Assembly (NCBI GenBank): GCA_902520685.1
Contig: CABYPE010000004.1
Span: 1 to 63,315 of the forward strand
Reading direction: 5' to 3'
Source: an uncultured Pelagibacteraceae bacterium
GTDB taxonomy: Bacteria > Pseudomonadota > Alphaproteobacteria > Pelagibacterales > Pelagibacteraceae
DNA length: 63,315 bases
Both the position numbers and the translations under genes were made by a program. The notes below the pieces were generated by a model. It worked only from the letters and a program-made list of their open reading frames with translations, was not told where the DNA came from and ran no database searches. Positions 40,818 to 51,683 of the stretch are shown here, piece after piece (position 1 is the first letter of the stretch; the number at the start of each line of letters is the position of its first letter).

Positions 40818-43397
40818 ATGGAAAAGACAGACATTTTAAAAGATAAAAACATAAAACTCATTTCAATGCATGATGAGATGAGCTCATCATATCTTTCATA
40901 TGCTATGAGTGTAATTGTTAGCAGAGCTCTACCTGACGTAAGAGATGGACTTAAACCAGTTCATAGAAGAATACTTTATGCAATGTATAAAGGTGGATAT
41001 GATTGGTCTAAGCAATTCAGAAAATCTGCAAGGATTGTAGGAGATGTTATAGGTAAATATCATCCTCACGGCGATCAATCTGTTTATGATGCTTTAGTCA
41101 GAATGGTTCAGGATTTTTCAATGAGTCTTCCACTTGTTGAAGGTCAAGGTAACTTTGGATCAATTGATGGTGATCCTGCTGCAGCTATGAGATATACAGA
41201 AACACGACTTTCAAAAGTTTCTCAATTTTTAATAGATGACATTGAAAAAAATACAGTTGAATTTAAAAGTAACTATGATGAAACAGAAAAAGAACCAACT
41301 GTTTTACCATCACAATATCCTAACTTACTTGTGAATGGAGCTGGTGGAATTGCAGTTGGGATGGCCACAAGTATTCCACCTCATAATTTAGGTGAAATTA
41401 TAGAAGGAACTTTAGCTCTTATAGAAAACAAAGACATTAAGATTAGAGAATTAATGAAACATATACCAGGACCAGATTTTCCTACGGGTGGTGTTATTAT
41501 TGGTAAAGATATAATCAAACAGGGCTATAACAAAGGTAGAGGATCATTCAAAATTAGAGGTGAGATTACAATAGAAGCGCAAAAAAATGGACGTGAAAGG
41601 CTTGTTATAAACTCAATTCCCTATCAAGTTAATAAATCAGTTTTAAATGAAAAAATTGCTCAACTTGTCAGAGAAAAAAAAATAGAAGGTATTAAAGATA
41701 TTCGTGATGAGTCAAATAGAGAAGGAATTAGAGTTTCTATTGATCTTAGAACTGGTGTAGAGCCAGAAACAGTTAAGAGACAACTTTATAAAAATACTCA
41801 AATTGAAAGCTCATTTGGTTTTAACACTTTAGCTATCGTCGATGGCAAACCTAAAACTTGCAATCTTAAAGATTTTTTAGAAAACTTTCTTACCTTTAGA
41901 GAAGATGTAGTTATTAAAAAAACTAAGTTCGATTTAAATAAAGCTGAAGAGAGAGCTCATATTTTAATTGGATTGTCAGTTTCTGTTGAAAATTTAGATA
42001 AAGTAATCAAAATTATTAGAAACTCAAAAACACCTGATGATGCTAAAAAATCAATCTTAAATACTAAATGGAAAATTAACAAATCACAAAAAATGATTTC
42101 TTTAGTTGAGGGAAAAAAATCAAAAAATACTTATACATTGTCAGAACCACAAGTCGTGGCAATTTTAGAGTTAAGATTGCAAAAATTAACTGCTCTTGGA
42201 ATTAACGAAATTGAATTAGAAATAAAAAAATTAGCCGAATTAATATTAAAATTTAAGAAAATTATTTCATCAAAAAAAGAATTGTATAAAGTTATTAGTG
42301 AAGAGCTAAAAAATATTAAAGATAAATTTTCTGTTCCTAGAAGAACCAAGATTATTGATGCTGTATTGAATTATGATATTGAAGAAACTATTCAAAAACA
42401 ATCTGTTTTGATTACTGTAACTCTCCAAGGATACATAAAGCGTGGTTCCTTAGATAGAGTTAAAACTCAAAAAAGAGGTGGTAAGGGTAAAACTGGCATT
42501 ACAACTAGAAATGAAGATTCTGTAATACAAACATTATCTGTTGATACTCACACTTCTGTTCTATTTTTTTCAACAGAGGGTCTTGTTTATAGAATTAAAG
42601 CTTGGAAAATCCCTGAGGGCTCTTCCTCATCTAAAGGTAAATCCTTGTTTAATATTTTGCCATTAAAAAATCATCAATCTATTAGTTCAATAATGCCTTT
42701 TCCAGAAAATGATGAGAACTTGAATAACTATCAAATTATATTTGCGACAGCCAAGGGTAAAGTAAGAAAAAATAGTTTAGATGACTTTGCTTCAATAAAT
42801 ACATCAGGTAAAATTGCAATGAAACTAGATAATAACGATAGAATTGTTGGCGTAAAAATCTGTAAAGAAAATCAAGATGCAATTTTAAGCACTAAATTTG
42901 GCAAGTGTATTAGATTTGAGTCAAAAAAGCTTAGAATTTTTAAAGGGAGATCTTCAAAAGGTATTAAAGGTATTGATCTTGCTTCTAATGATGAAATTGT
43001 TTCTTTATCAATAATTGATAATGATAAAACAAAAAAGAATGGCAAAAAATCAAAAGATGAAAAATCAGAAATAAAAGCTGGTGAAAAATTTATTCTTTCA
43101 ATAACAGAAAATGGTTATGGTAAAAAAACATCTCACCTTGATTATCGTGTTACAAATAGAGGAGGTAAAGGTATTATTGGAATTATAAATTCCCCAAGAA
43201 ATGGAAACATTTCATCATCATTTCCAGTTTTTGATGGGGATGAAATTATGATTTCAACAAATAGAGGAAGAGTAATCAGAGTTGCAGCTAAGGAAATACG
43301 GACAGCAGGAAGAAACACCCAAGGTGTTAGAGTTATAAAATTATCTGGTGATGAAAAAGTTGTATCTGCTATAAAGATTGAAGATAATTTAATTTAA
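40818..43397 (+). CDS. gyrA: DNA gyrase subunit A
   Basis: [60 protein letters not shown]; GyrA-box-like [10 protein letters not shown]. Confidence 0.97.
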   Translation: MEKTDILKDKNIKLISMHDEMSSSYLSYAMSVIVSRALPDVRDGLKPVHRRILYAMYKGGYDWSKQFRKSARIVGDVIGKYHPHGDQSVYDALVRMVQDFSMSLPLVEGQGNFGSIDGDPAAAMRYTETRLSKVSQFLIDDIEKNTVEFKSNYDETEKEPTVLPSQYPNLLVNGAGGIAVGMATSIPPHNLGEIIEGTLALIENKDIKIRELMKHIPGPDFPTGGVIIGKDIIKQGYNKGRGSFKIRGEITIEAQKNGRERLVINSIPYQVNKSVLNEKIAQLVREKKIEGIKDIRDESNREGIRVSIDLRTGVEPETVKRQLYKNTQIESSFGFNTLAIVDGKPKTCNLKDFLENFLTFREDVVIKKTKFDLNKAEERAHILIGLSVSVENLDKVIKIIRNSKTPDDAKKSILNTKWKINKSQKMISLVEGKKSKNTYTLSEPQVVAILELRLQKLTALGINEIELEIKKLAELILKFKKIISSKKELYKVISEELKNIKDKFSVPRRTKIIDAVLNYDIEETIQKQSVLITVTLQGYIKRGSLDRVKTQKRGGKGKTGITTRNEDSVIQTLSVDTHTSVLFFSTEGLVYRIKAWKIPEGSSSSKGKSLFNILPLKNHQSISSIMPFPENDENLNNYQIIFATAKGKVRKNSLDDFASINTSGKIAMKLDNNDRIVGVKICKENQDAILSTKFGKCIRFESKKLRIFKGRSSKGIKGIDLASNDEIVSLSIIDNDKTKKNGKKSKDEKSEIKAGEKFILSITENGYGKKTSHLDYRVTNRGGKGIIGIINSPRNGNISSSFPVFDGDEIMISTNRGRVIRVAAKEIRTAGRNTQGVRVIKLSGDEKVVSAIKIEDNLI

Positions 43398-43891
43398 TGT
43401 CCAAAATTGCAATATATCCAGGTACATTTGATCCAATTACATTTGGACATATAGATGTAATTAAAAAATCATTAAAACTATTTGAAAAAGTAATTGTTGC
43501 AGTCTCAGATGTTGAAAACAAAAAATATTTATTTGATGTAGAAGAAAGAATTGAAATTGTAAAGAAAGCTTTATTTTTTGATTTAAAATTAAATAAAAAA
43601 AAAATAATGGTTATTTCTTTTTCATCATTAACAACAGATTTATGTAAGAAATATAAGTCAAATATAATATTACGAGGTTTAAGAGCCGTATCTGATTTTG
43701 AATATGAATTTCAATTAGCTGGAATGAATAGAAAACTTAATAATAATATTGAAACTATTTTTTTAATGTCAGATGTAGAAAATCAAATTATTTCCTCAAG
43801 ATTTGTTAAAGAAATTGTAAAACTAGGTGGTGATATCAAAAAATTTACTACAAAAAGTACTATCAGATCGCTAAAACAAAAATATGAATAA
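43397..43891 (+). CDS. coaD: Pantetheine-phosphate adenylyltransferase
   Basis: IAIYPGTFDPITFGHIDVIKKSLKLFEKVIVAV; ISSRFVKEI. Confidence 0.96.
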   Translation: MSKIAIYPGTFDPITFGHIDVIKKSLKLFEKVIVAVSDVENKKYLFDVEERIEIVKKALFFDLKLNKKKIMVISFSSLTTDLCKKYKSNIILRGLRAVSDFEYEFQLAGMNRKLNNNIETIFLMSDVENQIISSRFVKEIVKLGGDIKKFTTKSTIRSLKQKYE

Positions 43892-44444
43892 ATTTTTTTT
43901 AAAAATTATATTTTTATTATTAATAACAACTAACCAATCAATTTCAGAGGAGAAGTTTATGATTTTAAAATTAAAAGATGGAGATGTAAAAATTGAATTA
44001 TTTTCAGATGTTGCACCAAATCATGTGAAAAGAATAAAAGAATTAGCAGATAATGGTAAATATGATAATGTCGTATTTCATAGAGTCATTGATGGATTTA
44101 TGGCTCAAACTGGAGATGTAAAATTTGGAAATTCAAATTCAAATGATTTTGATTTAAAAAGAGCTGGAATGGGTGGATCTGAATTACCAGATCTTAATCA
44201 AGAATTTAACAACCTTCCTCATGATAGAGGCACTCTGTCGATGGCAAGATCTTCAGACCCAAATAGTGCTAACAGTCAATTTTTTATATGTTTCAAGCCT
44301 GCTCCATTTTTAGATAAACAATATACTGTATTTGGAAAAGTGATAGAGGGCATGGAATTTGTTGACAAAATTAAAAAAGGTGATGAAAATCAAAATGGTG
44401 CTGTTTCAGATCCAGATAAAATTATAAGTTTTAAATCTTTGTAA
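43884..44444 (+). CDS. Cyclophilin-type peptidyl-prolyl cis-trans isomerase, exported
   Basis: N-terminal signal sequence; VVFHRVIDGFMAQTGD; NSANSQFFICFKPAPFLDKQYTVFGKV. Confidence 0.95.
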   Translation: MNKFFLKIIFLLLITTNQSISEEKFMILKLKDGDVKIELFSDVAPNHVKRIKELADNGKYDNVVFHRVIDGFMAQTGDVKFGNSNSNDFDLKRAGMGGSELPDLNQEFNNLPHDRGTLSMARSSDPNSANSQFFICFKPAPFLDKQYTVFGKVIEGMEFVDKIKKGDENQNGAVSDPDKIISFKSL

Positions 44445-44451
44445 TCTTTAA

Positions 44452-45564
44452 ATGGCACTAAAAGATTTTGCCTTTGAAGTTTTAAAAAAAGATAATTATG
44501 CAAGATGTGGGTTAATTATAACTCACAGAGGTAATATTCAAACTCCTGCCTTCATGCCTGTTGGAACCCAAGCTACTGTTAAAGCCTGTCGAATTGAGGA
44601 TATAAAAAAAACAGGCTCAGAAATAATTTTGTCTAATACCTATCATTTAATGATAAGACCTGGTGTTAACCGAATTGAAAGTATTGGTGGTTTACATGAA
44701 TTTATGAATTGTGATTTACCTATTTTGACAGACTCTGGAGGATTTCAAGTAATGTCTTTATCAAAATTGAATAAAATTGATAGAGAAAAGGGTGCAATAT
44801 TTAATTCACATATTGATGGAAAAAAATTTTATTTAAGTCCCGAAGAAAGTATTCGTATTCAATTAGGACTTAATTCAGATATTTTAATGATTATGGATGA
44901 GTGCCCAAAAAATACTAAAGACTATGAGGTCATAAAAAAATCTATGGAATTATCCTTATATTGGGCCAAGAGGTCTAAAAAAGCTTTTGGAAAAAACCCG
45001 CAAAAGGCTCTATTCGGAATTATCCAAGGAGGTTTATTTAAAGACTTAAGATTAAAATCTTTAAATGAACTTATAAAATTAGAATTTGATGGCTATGCTT
45101 TAGGTGGATTAGCTGTGGGTGAAAGTCAAAAAGAAATGTTTAAAGTTTTAGATGATATCAAATCTAAGTTACCAGAAGAAAAACCTCATTATTTAATGGG
45201 TGTTGGAACTCCTTCAGACATATTGGGAGCCGTTAGAAGAGGCATTGATATGTTTGACTGTGTTTTGCCAACAAGATCTGGAAGAACCGGTTTAGCCTTT
45301 ACTTGGGGTGGTAGAATAAATATCAAAAATAATAAATATCAAACGGATAATTCACCTCTTGATCCAGAATGTGACAATTTAAGCTTAAATAAATATTCTA
45401 AAAATTATTTAAACCACTTGTTTAATACCAATGAAATTTTAGCATCTATGCTTTTGTCTCTTCATAACATTAACTTTTATCAAGAATTAATGAGTGCAAT
45501 TCGTCAAAATATTAACAATGGTACTTTTGATGAATTTCATGATAAATACATAAATAAGTTGTAA
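44452..45564 (+). CDS. tgt: Queuine tRNA-ribosyltransferase
   Basis: TPAFMPVGTQATVKACR; ILTDSGGFQVMSL; FDCVLPTRSGRTGLAFT. Confidence 0.96.
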   Translation: MALKDFAFEVLKKDNYARCGLIITHRGNIQTPAFMPVGTQATVKACRIEDIKKTGSEIILSNTYHLMIRPGVNRIESIGGLHEFMNCDLPILTDSGGFQVMSLSKLNKIDREKGAIFNSHIDGKKFYLSPEESIRIQLGLNSDILMIMDECPKNTKDYEVIKKSMELSLYWAKRSKKAFGKNPQKALFGIIQGGLFKDLRLKSLNELIKLEFDGYALGGLAVGESQKEMFKVLDDIKSKLPEEKPHYLMGVGTPSDILGAVRRGIDMFDCVLPTRSGRTGLAFTWGGRINIKNNKYQTDNSPLDPECDNLSLNKYSKNYLNHLFNTNEILASMLLSLHNINFYQELMSAIRQNINNGTFDEFHDKYINKL

Positions 45565-45641
45565 ATTTACCAAATTTTGAGATTTCTGGTTTGAATTATC
45601 AAAAAAATTCTATATATACAATTTTCATTCAATAATGAAGT

Positions 45642-45717
<76 letters not shown>

Positions 45718-45749
45718 AGAAGACAGTAATGTATCAAGAGAAAAGTCTT

Positions 45750-46586
45750 TTAAATTTTTATTGGCGGATAGTCTAATATAATTTCGTTTGTCCAATCGTT
45801 AATATTTTTAATTCTGTTGTCTGCTGATGGATGAGTGCTCATAAATTCAGGTTGAGATTTCCCTTTATTAAATTCTTTCATTCGTTCCCAAATCTTCACA
45901 GTTTCCCTAATATCATAACCAGATAATGAAGAAAAAATCATACCCAAATAATCTGCTTCACTTTCTTGTTTTCTACTAAAAGGATTCATTATTCCTAATT
46001 GGGAAAGCAATCCTACTGTATCCATACCAGTGGTTCTATTAATATCAGATAAAATACCTCCACTTGCAATATCAATAATTTTTGTGCTAACATTTAATAA
46101 AGTACCTCTACTGGCCCTTTCTACAGAATGTTTTGCAACAGCATGAGCTACTTCATGACCCATAACAGCAGCTAAGCCATTGGTGTTTTTTGTTACATCA
46201 AGCATGCCTGTATATACGGCAATTTTACCACCTGGCATACACCAAGCATTCCTTACTTTTTTATTATCAATTAAAATATATTCCCAATCAAAATTGATAG
46301 TTGGGTCATCTAATTTCTCTTTATCAAAATATTTAGCAATAGAATTTTCCATTTTTTTTCCAATTTCTTTAATTTCATTCAATTTTTTTGAGTCATTGCT
46401 AAGCTTTTCTTTTTGTTTAACTTTTTCAAATATTGCTGCAGCCTGAGCATTTAATTTAGCCTCAGGGATGATTTTTAATTGACGTCTTTCAGTTATAGGA
46501 GCTGTAGAGCATGCGTTTAAGACATATCCACAACATCCACAACCAACATAAGTTAAAAATTTTCTTCTATCCATTTTCGATAACAT
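45750..46586 (-). CDS. M48-family zinc metalloprotease, probable lipoprotein
   Basis: HEVAHAVAKH zinc motif; N-terminal RRKFLTYVGCGCCGYVLNACS; true start may be the second Met (46574). Confidence 0.9.
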   Translation of the reverse strand: MLSKMDRRKFLTYVGCGCCGYVLNACSTAPITERRQLKIIPEAKLNAQAAAIFEKVKQKEKLSNDSKKLNEIKEIGKKMENSIAKYFDKEKLDDPTINFDWEYILIDNKKVRNAWCMPGGKIAVYTGMLDVTKNTNGLAAVMGHEVAHAVAKHSVERASRGTLLNVSTKIIDIASGGILSDINRTTGMDTVGLLSQLGIMNPFSRKQESEADYLGMIFSSLSGYDIRETVKIWERMKEFNKGKSQPEFMSTHPSADNRIKNINDWTNEIILDYPPIKI

Positions 46587-46606
46587 TGATAATATAGTAA
46601 TTAAAC

Positions 46607-46684
46607 ATGAATCTAAATAATAAAATTTTAGGTGTTTTATTTATTATCGCTATATCATTTGTGGTATATTCAAGTTTTAATTAA
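46607..46684 (+). CDS. Candidate 25-aa single-TM micro-ORF (MNLNNKILGVLFIIAISFVVYSSFN)
   Basis: ATG-to-TAA hydrophobic ORF, stop directly followed by the ATG of the DUF502 gene. Confidence 0.3.
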   Translation: MNLNNKILGVLFIIAISFVVYSSFN

Positions 46685-47314
46685 ATGGCAAAAAATCCAA
46701 AAAAAAAATCAATAGCTTTAATTCTTAGAAATTACTTTATTACAGGTGTTGTTGTATTAATCCCTATTGGATTTACACTTTATCTAAGCAAAGTTTTAAT
46801 TGGTATTTCATCAAAAATTTTACCTCAAAATATAAATCCAAATAGTTATCTACCAATTGCTATACCTGGAATAGAAATTATTATTTCTATCTTATTCATT
46901 ACATTTGTTGGTGGTTTATCGTTATCTTTTTTTGGTAAAAAAATTCTTAAACTTATTGATGATTTATTTAAAAGAATTCCATTATTAAGAACAATATATT
47001 CAGCAATTTCACAAATGACTGAAACTTTTTCAAAAAAAGATGGTGAAAAAAAAAGTGTTGTTCTTATTGAATATCCTAGAAAAGGCGTTTGGGCAGTTGG
47101 TTTTGCTACTAAAGAAAATACAACCGAAATGGCAACAAAAACTAACCAAAATCTTATTAACGTTTTTGTACCCACAACACCAAATCCCACAAGTGGTTTT
47201 CTGCTAATGTTTCCTAAGGATGAAGTTATTTATTTAAATATGACTTTTGAAGAGGCCTCGAAGTTTATAGTCTCTGCTGGAACATCATCTGGTACAGTTA
47301 AGCCAAATCATTAA
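46685..47314 (+). CDS. DUF502 family membrane protein
   Basis: NYFITGVVVLIPIGFTLYLSKVLI; RIPLLRTIYSAISQMTETF; VPTTPNPTSGFLLMFPKDEVI. Confidence 0.9.
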   Translation: MAKNPKKKSIALILRNYFITGVVVLIPIGFTLYLSKVLIGISSKILPQNINPNSYLPIAIPGIEIIISILFITFVGGLSLSFFGKKILKLIDDLFKRIPLLRTIYSAISQMTETFSKKDGEKKSVVLIEYPRKGVWAVGFATKENTTEMATKTNQNLINVFVPTTPNPTSGFLLMFPKDEVIYLNMTFEEASKFIVSAGTSSGTVKPNH

Positions 47315-49346
47315 TTACATCAGCTTGATCATAAAGTTTCATCAAGGTCTTATATTTACTTAAATTGATATTATTTTTTTCGATATACTTGATTTCTTTT
47401 TCTGCAAGTTTAAAAAGATCACTATTATGAATTGGATCTGCTAATCTAAAAATTTTTACACCACTTTGTTTAAATCCAAGTATATCTCCAAATCCTCTTA
47501 ATTTCATATCCTCTTCAGAGATTGTGAAACCATCATTTGAGCTTTTAAGTATATTAATTCTTTTTTTTGCATTTTCGGACAATGAAGATTTGAACATCAA
47601 AATACAAGTTGATTGTTTTTCTCCTCTTCCAACCCTTCCTCTAAGTTGATGAAGTTGAGATAAGCCAAATTTATTAGCATTTTCAATTACAATTACATTA
47701 GCATTGGGGAAATCTATTCCAACTTCTATGATAGTTGTTGAAACTAATATTTTGATTTTTTGACTTAAAAAATCTTTTAAAATTTTTTCTTTTTCTTCAA
47801 TAGCAGTTTTGCCATGAAGTAAGGCAACATTAATAGAAAATTTTTTCTTTAAAAACTCATATTTTTTAATTGCAGAGGAATGATCGATTTTTTTTGATTC
47901 ATCTATTAAGGGACATACCCAAAAAATTTGATTTCCATTTTGAATCTCTTTTTTAATAAATTGTATTACTTCATCAATCTTACTTTCAAGTTTGCTATAA
48001 GTCTTGACTTCTTTTCTCAATTTGGGTTTTTCTTTAATGATTGATAAATCCATATCACCATAGATTGTCATAGTTAAAGTTCTTGGTATAGGGGTTGCAG
48101 ACATTAATAAAATATCACAATTATCACCACCTTTATCAGATAGTTTTTTTCTTTGATTTACACCAAATTTGTGTTGTTCATCAATTATAATTAATCCAAG
48201 TTTATTAAATATAATTTTTTTTTGAAATATAGCGTGAGTTCCAAAAACTATATCTATTTTACTATCATTTAATTTTTTTATTATAACTTTTTTATCTTTA
48301 TATTCAGATTTACTAGAAAGAATTTCTAGGTTAATATTTTTATCAAATATTTTTTTTGCTAGATTAAAATGTTGTCTAGCTAAAATTTCTGTTGGTGCCA
48401 TTATTGCAACCTGGAATCCAGATTGTACTACATTAAAAGCAGCACATAAAGCTACTATTGTTTTTCCACTGCCAACATCACCTTGTAACAATCTAAACAT
48501 TTTTTGATTAGATTTAAGATCATGGTTTATTTCATTAAGTGTTTTTTTTTGGTCTGTAGTGAGTTGAAATATCAGCCTATCTAAAATTTCTTTTTGATAT
48601 TTTTCATCAAAAATTTTTTTTTGTTTTTTTATTTTTTTAATTTTTTTTCTTATTTGTGAATGAACTAGACATGTTGATAATATTTCATCATAGGCAAGTC
48701 TTTTATAAAAATTTGATTTATATTTTCCGATATTTTCTGGTTTATGAAGCTCTACAATTGATTTATTCCATGAAATAAAATCAAACTTCTTTAACACCTC
48801 ATTATTGTGCCATTCATTTAGAATAGGTAAATTTGTTAAAATTTGGTTAATAATTTTATTATATACTTTTTCTGAAATTCCCTCTGTTAAAGAATACTTA
48901 TTATGTTTTTCTTTTATTAAAGAAGCATCTTCTGATATGTATTTTGGATTTGTGATTTGATATTTATTTTTGAATTGTCCAACTTTACCGCTTATAGTAA
49001 CTTCTTTATTTAATGGTAATATTTTTTTAACATAACCTTCATAACTGTTAAAAAAAATACAATCCAACTCACCTGTATCATCTTTACAATATATTTTATT
49101 AGGTAAATTTCTTATTCTTGGGAAATTGTATTTATATGGTGTTACAGTAATAGTTTGTACTTCACCTATTTTTAGGTCTTTGATTTTAGTTGATTTACTT
49201 CTGTCAGTGTATGATTTTGGTAATCTCCATAATAGATCAAAAATATTGTTTATTTTTTTTTTCTTTAATAAATTATAAGTTTTTATCCCAACACCTTTTA
49301 ATTTTTTAAGATCTGATAAAAGATAATTATATGTATTATTGATCAT
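47298..49346 (-). CDS. recG: ATP-dependent DNA helicase RecG
   Basis: LQGDVGSGKTIVALCAA; DEQHKFGVNQRKKLS; MSATPIPRTL; GRVGRGEKQSTCILM. Confidence 0.96.
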   Translation of the reverse strand: MINNTYNYLLSDLKKLKGVGIKTYNLLKKKKINNIFDLLWRLPKSYTDRSKSTKIKDLKIGEVQTITVTPYKYNFPRIRNLPNKIYCKDDTGELDCIFFNSYEGYVKKILPLNKEVTISGKVGQFKNKYQITNPKYISEDASLIKEKHNKYSLTEGISEKVYNKIINQILTNLPILNEWHNNEVLKKFDFISWNKSIVELHKPENIGKYKSNFYKRLAYDEILSTCLVHSQIRKKIKKIKKQKKIFDEKYQKEILDRLIFQLTTDQKKTLNEINHDLKSNQKMFRLLQGDVGSGKTIVALCAAFNVVQSGFQVAIMAPTEILARQHFNLAKKIFDKNINLEILSSKSEYKDKKVIIKKLNDSKIDIVFGTHAIFQKKIIFNKLGLIIIDEQHKFGVNQRKKLSDKGGDNCDILLMSATPIPRTLTMTIYGDMDLSIIKEKPKLRKEVKTYSKLESKIDEVIQFIKKEIQNGNQIFWVCPLIDESKKIDHSSAIKKYEFLKKKFSINVALLHGKTAIEEKEKILKDFLSQKIKILVSTTIIEVGIDFPNANVIVIENANKFGLSQLHQLRGRVGRGEKQSTCILMFKSSLSENAKKRINILKSSNDGFTISEEDMKLRGFGDILGFKQSGVKIFRLADPIHNSDLFKLAEKEIKYIEKNNINLSKYKTLMKLYDQADVINDLA

Positions 49347-49368
49347 TTAGTATTATTATAAATTATTA

Positions 49369-49632
49369 ATGAATAACGATATAGAAAATTTAAAAAAAAG
49401 ATTAATTTATAGATCTCAGTATAGAGGTACTAAAGAAATGGATAAATTAATAGGAAGTTTTGTAAAATCTAATATTAATAATTTTAATTTAAAACAATTA
49501 CAAGACTTAGAAAGATTTTTATCAATTGATGATGATACTTTGTATAGGCTTTATAATAATCAATTAGAAAACTTAAAAGATATTAGTCAAGAATTCATTT
49601 TATTATATAAATCACATATCTATAAAAAATAA
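49369..49632 (+). CDS. sdhE: Succinate dehydrogenase assembly factor SdhE family
   Basis: LKKRLIYRSQYRGTKEMDKLIGSFV matches the SdhE RxxRRGxxExD-type region; 87 aa. Confidence 0.85.
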   Translation: MNNDIENLKKRLIYRSQYRGTKEMDKLIGSFVKSNINNFNLKQLQDLERFLSIDDDTLYRLYNNQLENLKDISQEFILLYKSHIYKK

Positions 49633-49722
49633 TGGCGGAGAGACTGGGATTCGAACCCAGGAAAGAGTTGCCCCTTTGCCGGTTTTCAAGACCGGTGCTT
49701 TCAACCGCTCAGCCATCTCTCC
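49633..49722 (-). tRNA. tRNA-Ser (anticodon TGA)
   Basis: Reverse complement GGAGAGATGGCTGAGCGGTTGAAAGCACCGGTCTTGAAAACCGGCAAAGGGGCAACTCTTTCCTGGGTTCGAATCCCAGTCTCTCCGCCA; long variable arm. Confidence 0.96.
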
Positions 49723-49880
49723 GTGATCAAGGTTGTATAAGCATAATATTAAAATTCAACAAAAAAGAGAACTTATTATTTTTAAAAACTTTAATGCTAT
49801 TCACATTCTATTTGTTCTTTTTTAATTTATGAATAAGAATTTTATTTACTTATCTTTATTAAATTGTATTCATTTTTAAG

Positions 49881-50663
49881 ATGCATAGTCATAAACAAAT
49901 TCCCATAATAATCTTATCTGGTGGAAAAGGAGAGAGATTTATCGGTAAAACTAGTTTGCCAAAACAGCTATCAAGAGTTTCAAAACATCCTATAATTATT
50001 GAGGTAATGTTATATTATTTTAAAAAAGGTTTTAATTTTTTTATATTACCTCTTGGTTATAAAAAAAAATTTTTTATTAATTTTTTTAATAATAAGAATA
50101 ATGTAAAAAAATATAATCTAAACATAATTAAAAGTACTAAATTTAATTTAGTTAAAGATAAATTGAATATAATTTTATTTGATGCAGGCGTTAGTACAAA
50201 TAAATTAAAAAGAATTATTAAATCATTCAAATTTTTAGATGATAATAATAAGCTATTTGGAGTTTGTTATGGTGATATTTTTGCAAACATTGATTTTAAA
50301 AAACAATTATCATTGCTTAGAAATGAAAAAATTTTTGGAGTACTCACGTCATTTAAAGAAAGGTCGCCTTATGGACATTTAAAAATTGATAAAAAAAAGA
50401 GAATAACAAATTTTATTGAAAAACCAATTTTGAACAATCCTATTAATATTGGTTTTTACTTTTTTAAAAGAGCTTTATTTTATAAATCTAGTCTTAGTAA
50501 AAAAGGCGATTTAGAAACTGATTTTCTACCAAAATTAAGTAAAAATTTACAATTAGCTACTTACATGCATAAAAAATTTCATTTTACTGTTAATACTCAA
50601 AAAGATTTATTTGATATGAAAAAAATGTATAAAAAAAATAAAAATTTTTTTAAGAATCTATGA
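49881..50663 (+). CDS. Sugar-phosphate nucleotidyltransferase (glucose-1-phosphate cytidylyl/thymidylyltransferase-like)
   Basis: IIILSGGKGERF; LFGVCYGDIFANIDF; GHLKIDKKKRITNFIEKP; GDLETDFLPKLS. Confidence 0.78.
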   Translation: MHSHKQIPIIILSGGKGERFIGKTSLPKQLSRVSKHPIIIEVMLYYFKKGFNFFILPLGYKKKFFINFFNNKNNVKKYNLNIIKSTKFNLVKDKLNIILFDAGVSTNKLKRIIKSFKFLDDNNKLFGVCYGDIFANIDFKKQLSLLRNEKIFGVLTSFKERSPYGHLKIDKKKRITNFIEKPILNNPINIGFYFFKRALFYKSSLSKKGDLETDFLPKLSKNLQLATYMHKKFHFTVNTQKDLFDMKKMYKKNKNFFKNL

Positions 50664-51628
50664 AAAATAAAAATATTCTTATTACTGGTGGATTTGGATT
50701 ATTAGGTAGTAATCTTTATAATTTTTTACATCAAAAAAAATATAATGTTTTTATACTTGATAAAAAAAAAAACTTTTTAAAAAAGAATTATCTCAAAATT
50801 AAAAAGGAGAGAGTTTTTCAAGGTGATTATCTAGATAAAAAATTGATAAAAAACATAATACTAAAAAAAAAAATTAATATTATTTTTCATACTGGTGCAG
50901 TAACACAAGTTTTAGATGCCTTAAAAGATCCTGAATATACTTATTATAATAATATTAATGGAACATTAAATTTTCTTAATATTATAAATAAGATTAATAA
51001 AAAAATTATTTTTATATATAGTTCATCAGATAAAGCTTATGGTGAAGTTGGCAAGAAAAGCTATAGAGAAGAAACCTGTCTTAATTCAACATTTCCTTAC
51101 GATGTATCAAAATCTTGTGCTGACTTAATTTGCCAATCCTATGCTAAAACATACAATTTAAAAATTGGAATATTACGTTGTGCAAATTTGTATGGACCTG
51201 GCGATCTTAACAGAAATAGACTTATAAATGGTTTTATAATTTCTGTTATTAAAAAAAAAATATTCAAAATTAGATCAAGTGGAAAACTTGTAAGAGATTA
51301 TTTATATATCGACGATGCTGTAAATGCGTATTATCTTACAATGAGATCTCTAATTAAAAGTAAAAAAAATCTTAGAATCTACAATGTAGGATCAAAATAC
51401 AATATGAATGTTTTTAAAATGATTAAGACGATTTCAAAAATAATTAATAAAGATAATATCAAAATAAAGATACTTAATTCGTCTAAAAATGAAATATTAA
51501 GTCAAAAACTTAATTATAAAAAAATTTGTAAAGAACTTAATTGGAAACAAACAGTCAATTTAGAAAATGGGTTAAAAAAAACTTTAAGTTGGTACAAATC
51601 TCATATAAATTTTTTTAAAGATTACTAA
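50660..51628 (+). CDS. NAD-dependent epimerase/dehydratase, CDP-glucose 4,6-dehydratase-like
   Basis: ITGGFGLLGSNLY; SSDKAYGE; FPYDVSKSCADLICQSYAKTYNLKIGILRCANLYGPGD; RDYLYIDDAVNAY. Confidence 0.8.
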   Translation: MKNKNILITGGFGLLGSNLYNFLHQKKYNVFILDKKKNFLKKNYLKIKKERVFQGDYLDKKLIKNIILKKKINIIFHTGAVTQVLDALKDPEYTYYNNINGTLNFLNIINKINKKIIFIYSSSDKAYGEVGKKSYREETCLNSTFPYDVSKSCADLICQSYAKTYNLKIGILRCANLYGPGDLNRNRLINGFIISVIKKKIFKIRSSGKLVRDYLYIDDAVNAYYLTMRSLIKSKKNLRIYNVGSKYNMNVFKMIKTISKIINKDNIKIKILNSSKNEILSQKLNYKKICKELNWKQTVNLENGLKKTLSWYKSHINFFKDY

Positions 51629-51683
51629 ATATTAATATTTAATTTTATGCTGTAATAAAATTATTTATTTATTTAACTCAATT

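Noticed and set aside
49632-49832. 66-aa plus-strand ORF starting MAERLGFEPRKELPLCRFSRPVLS
   Set aside because: Antisense translation of tRNA-Ser; a well-known spurious ORF type.
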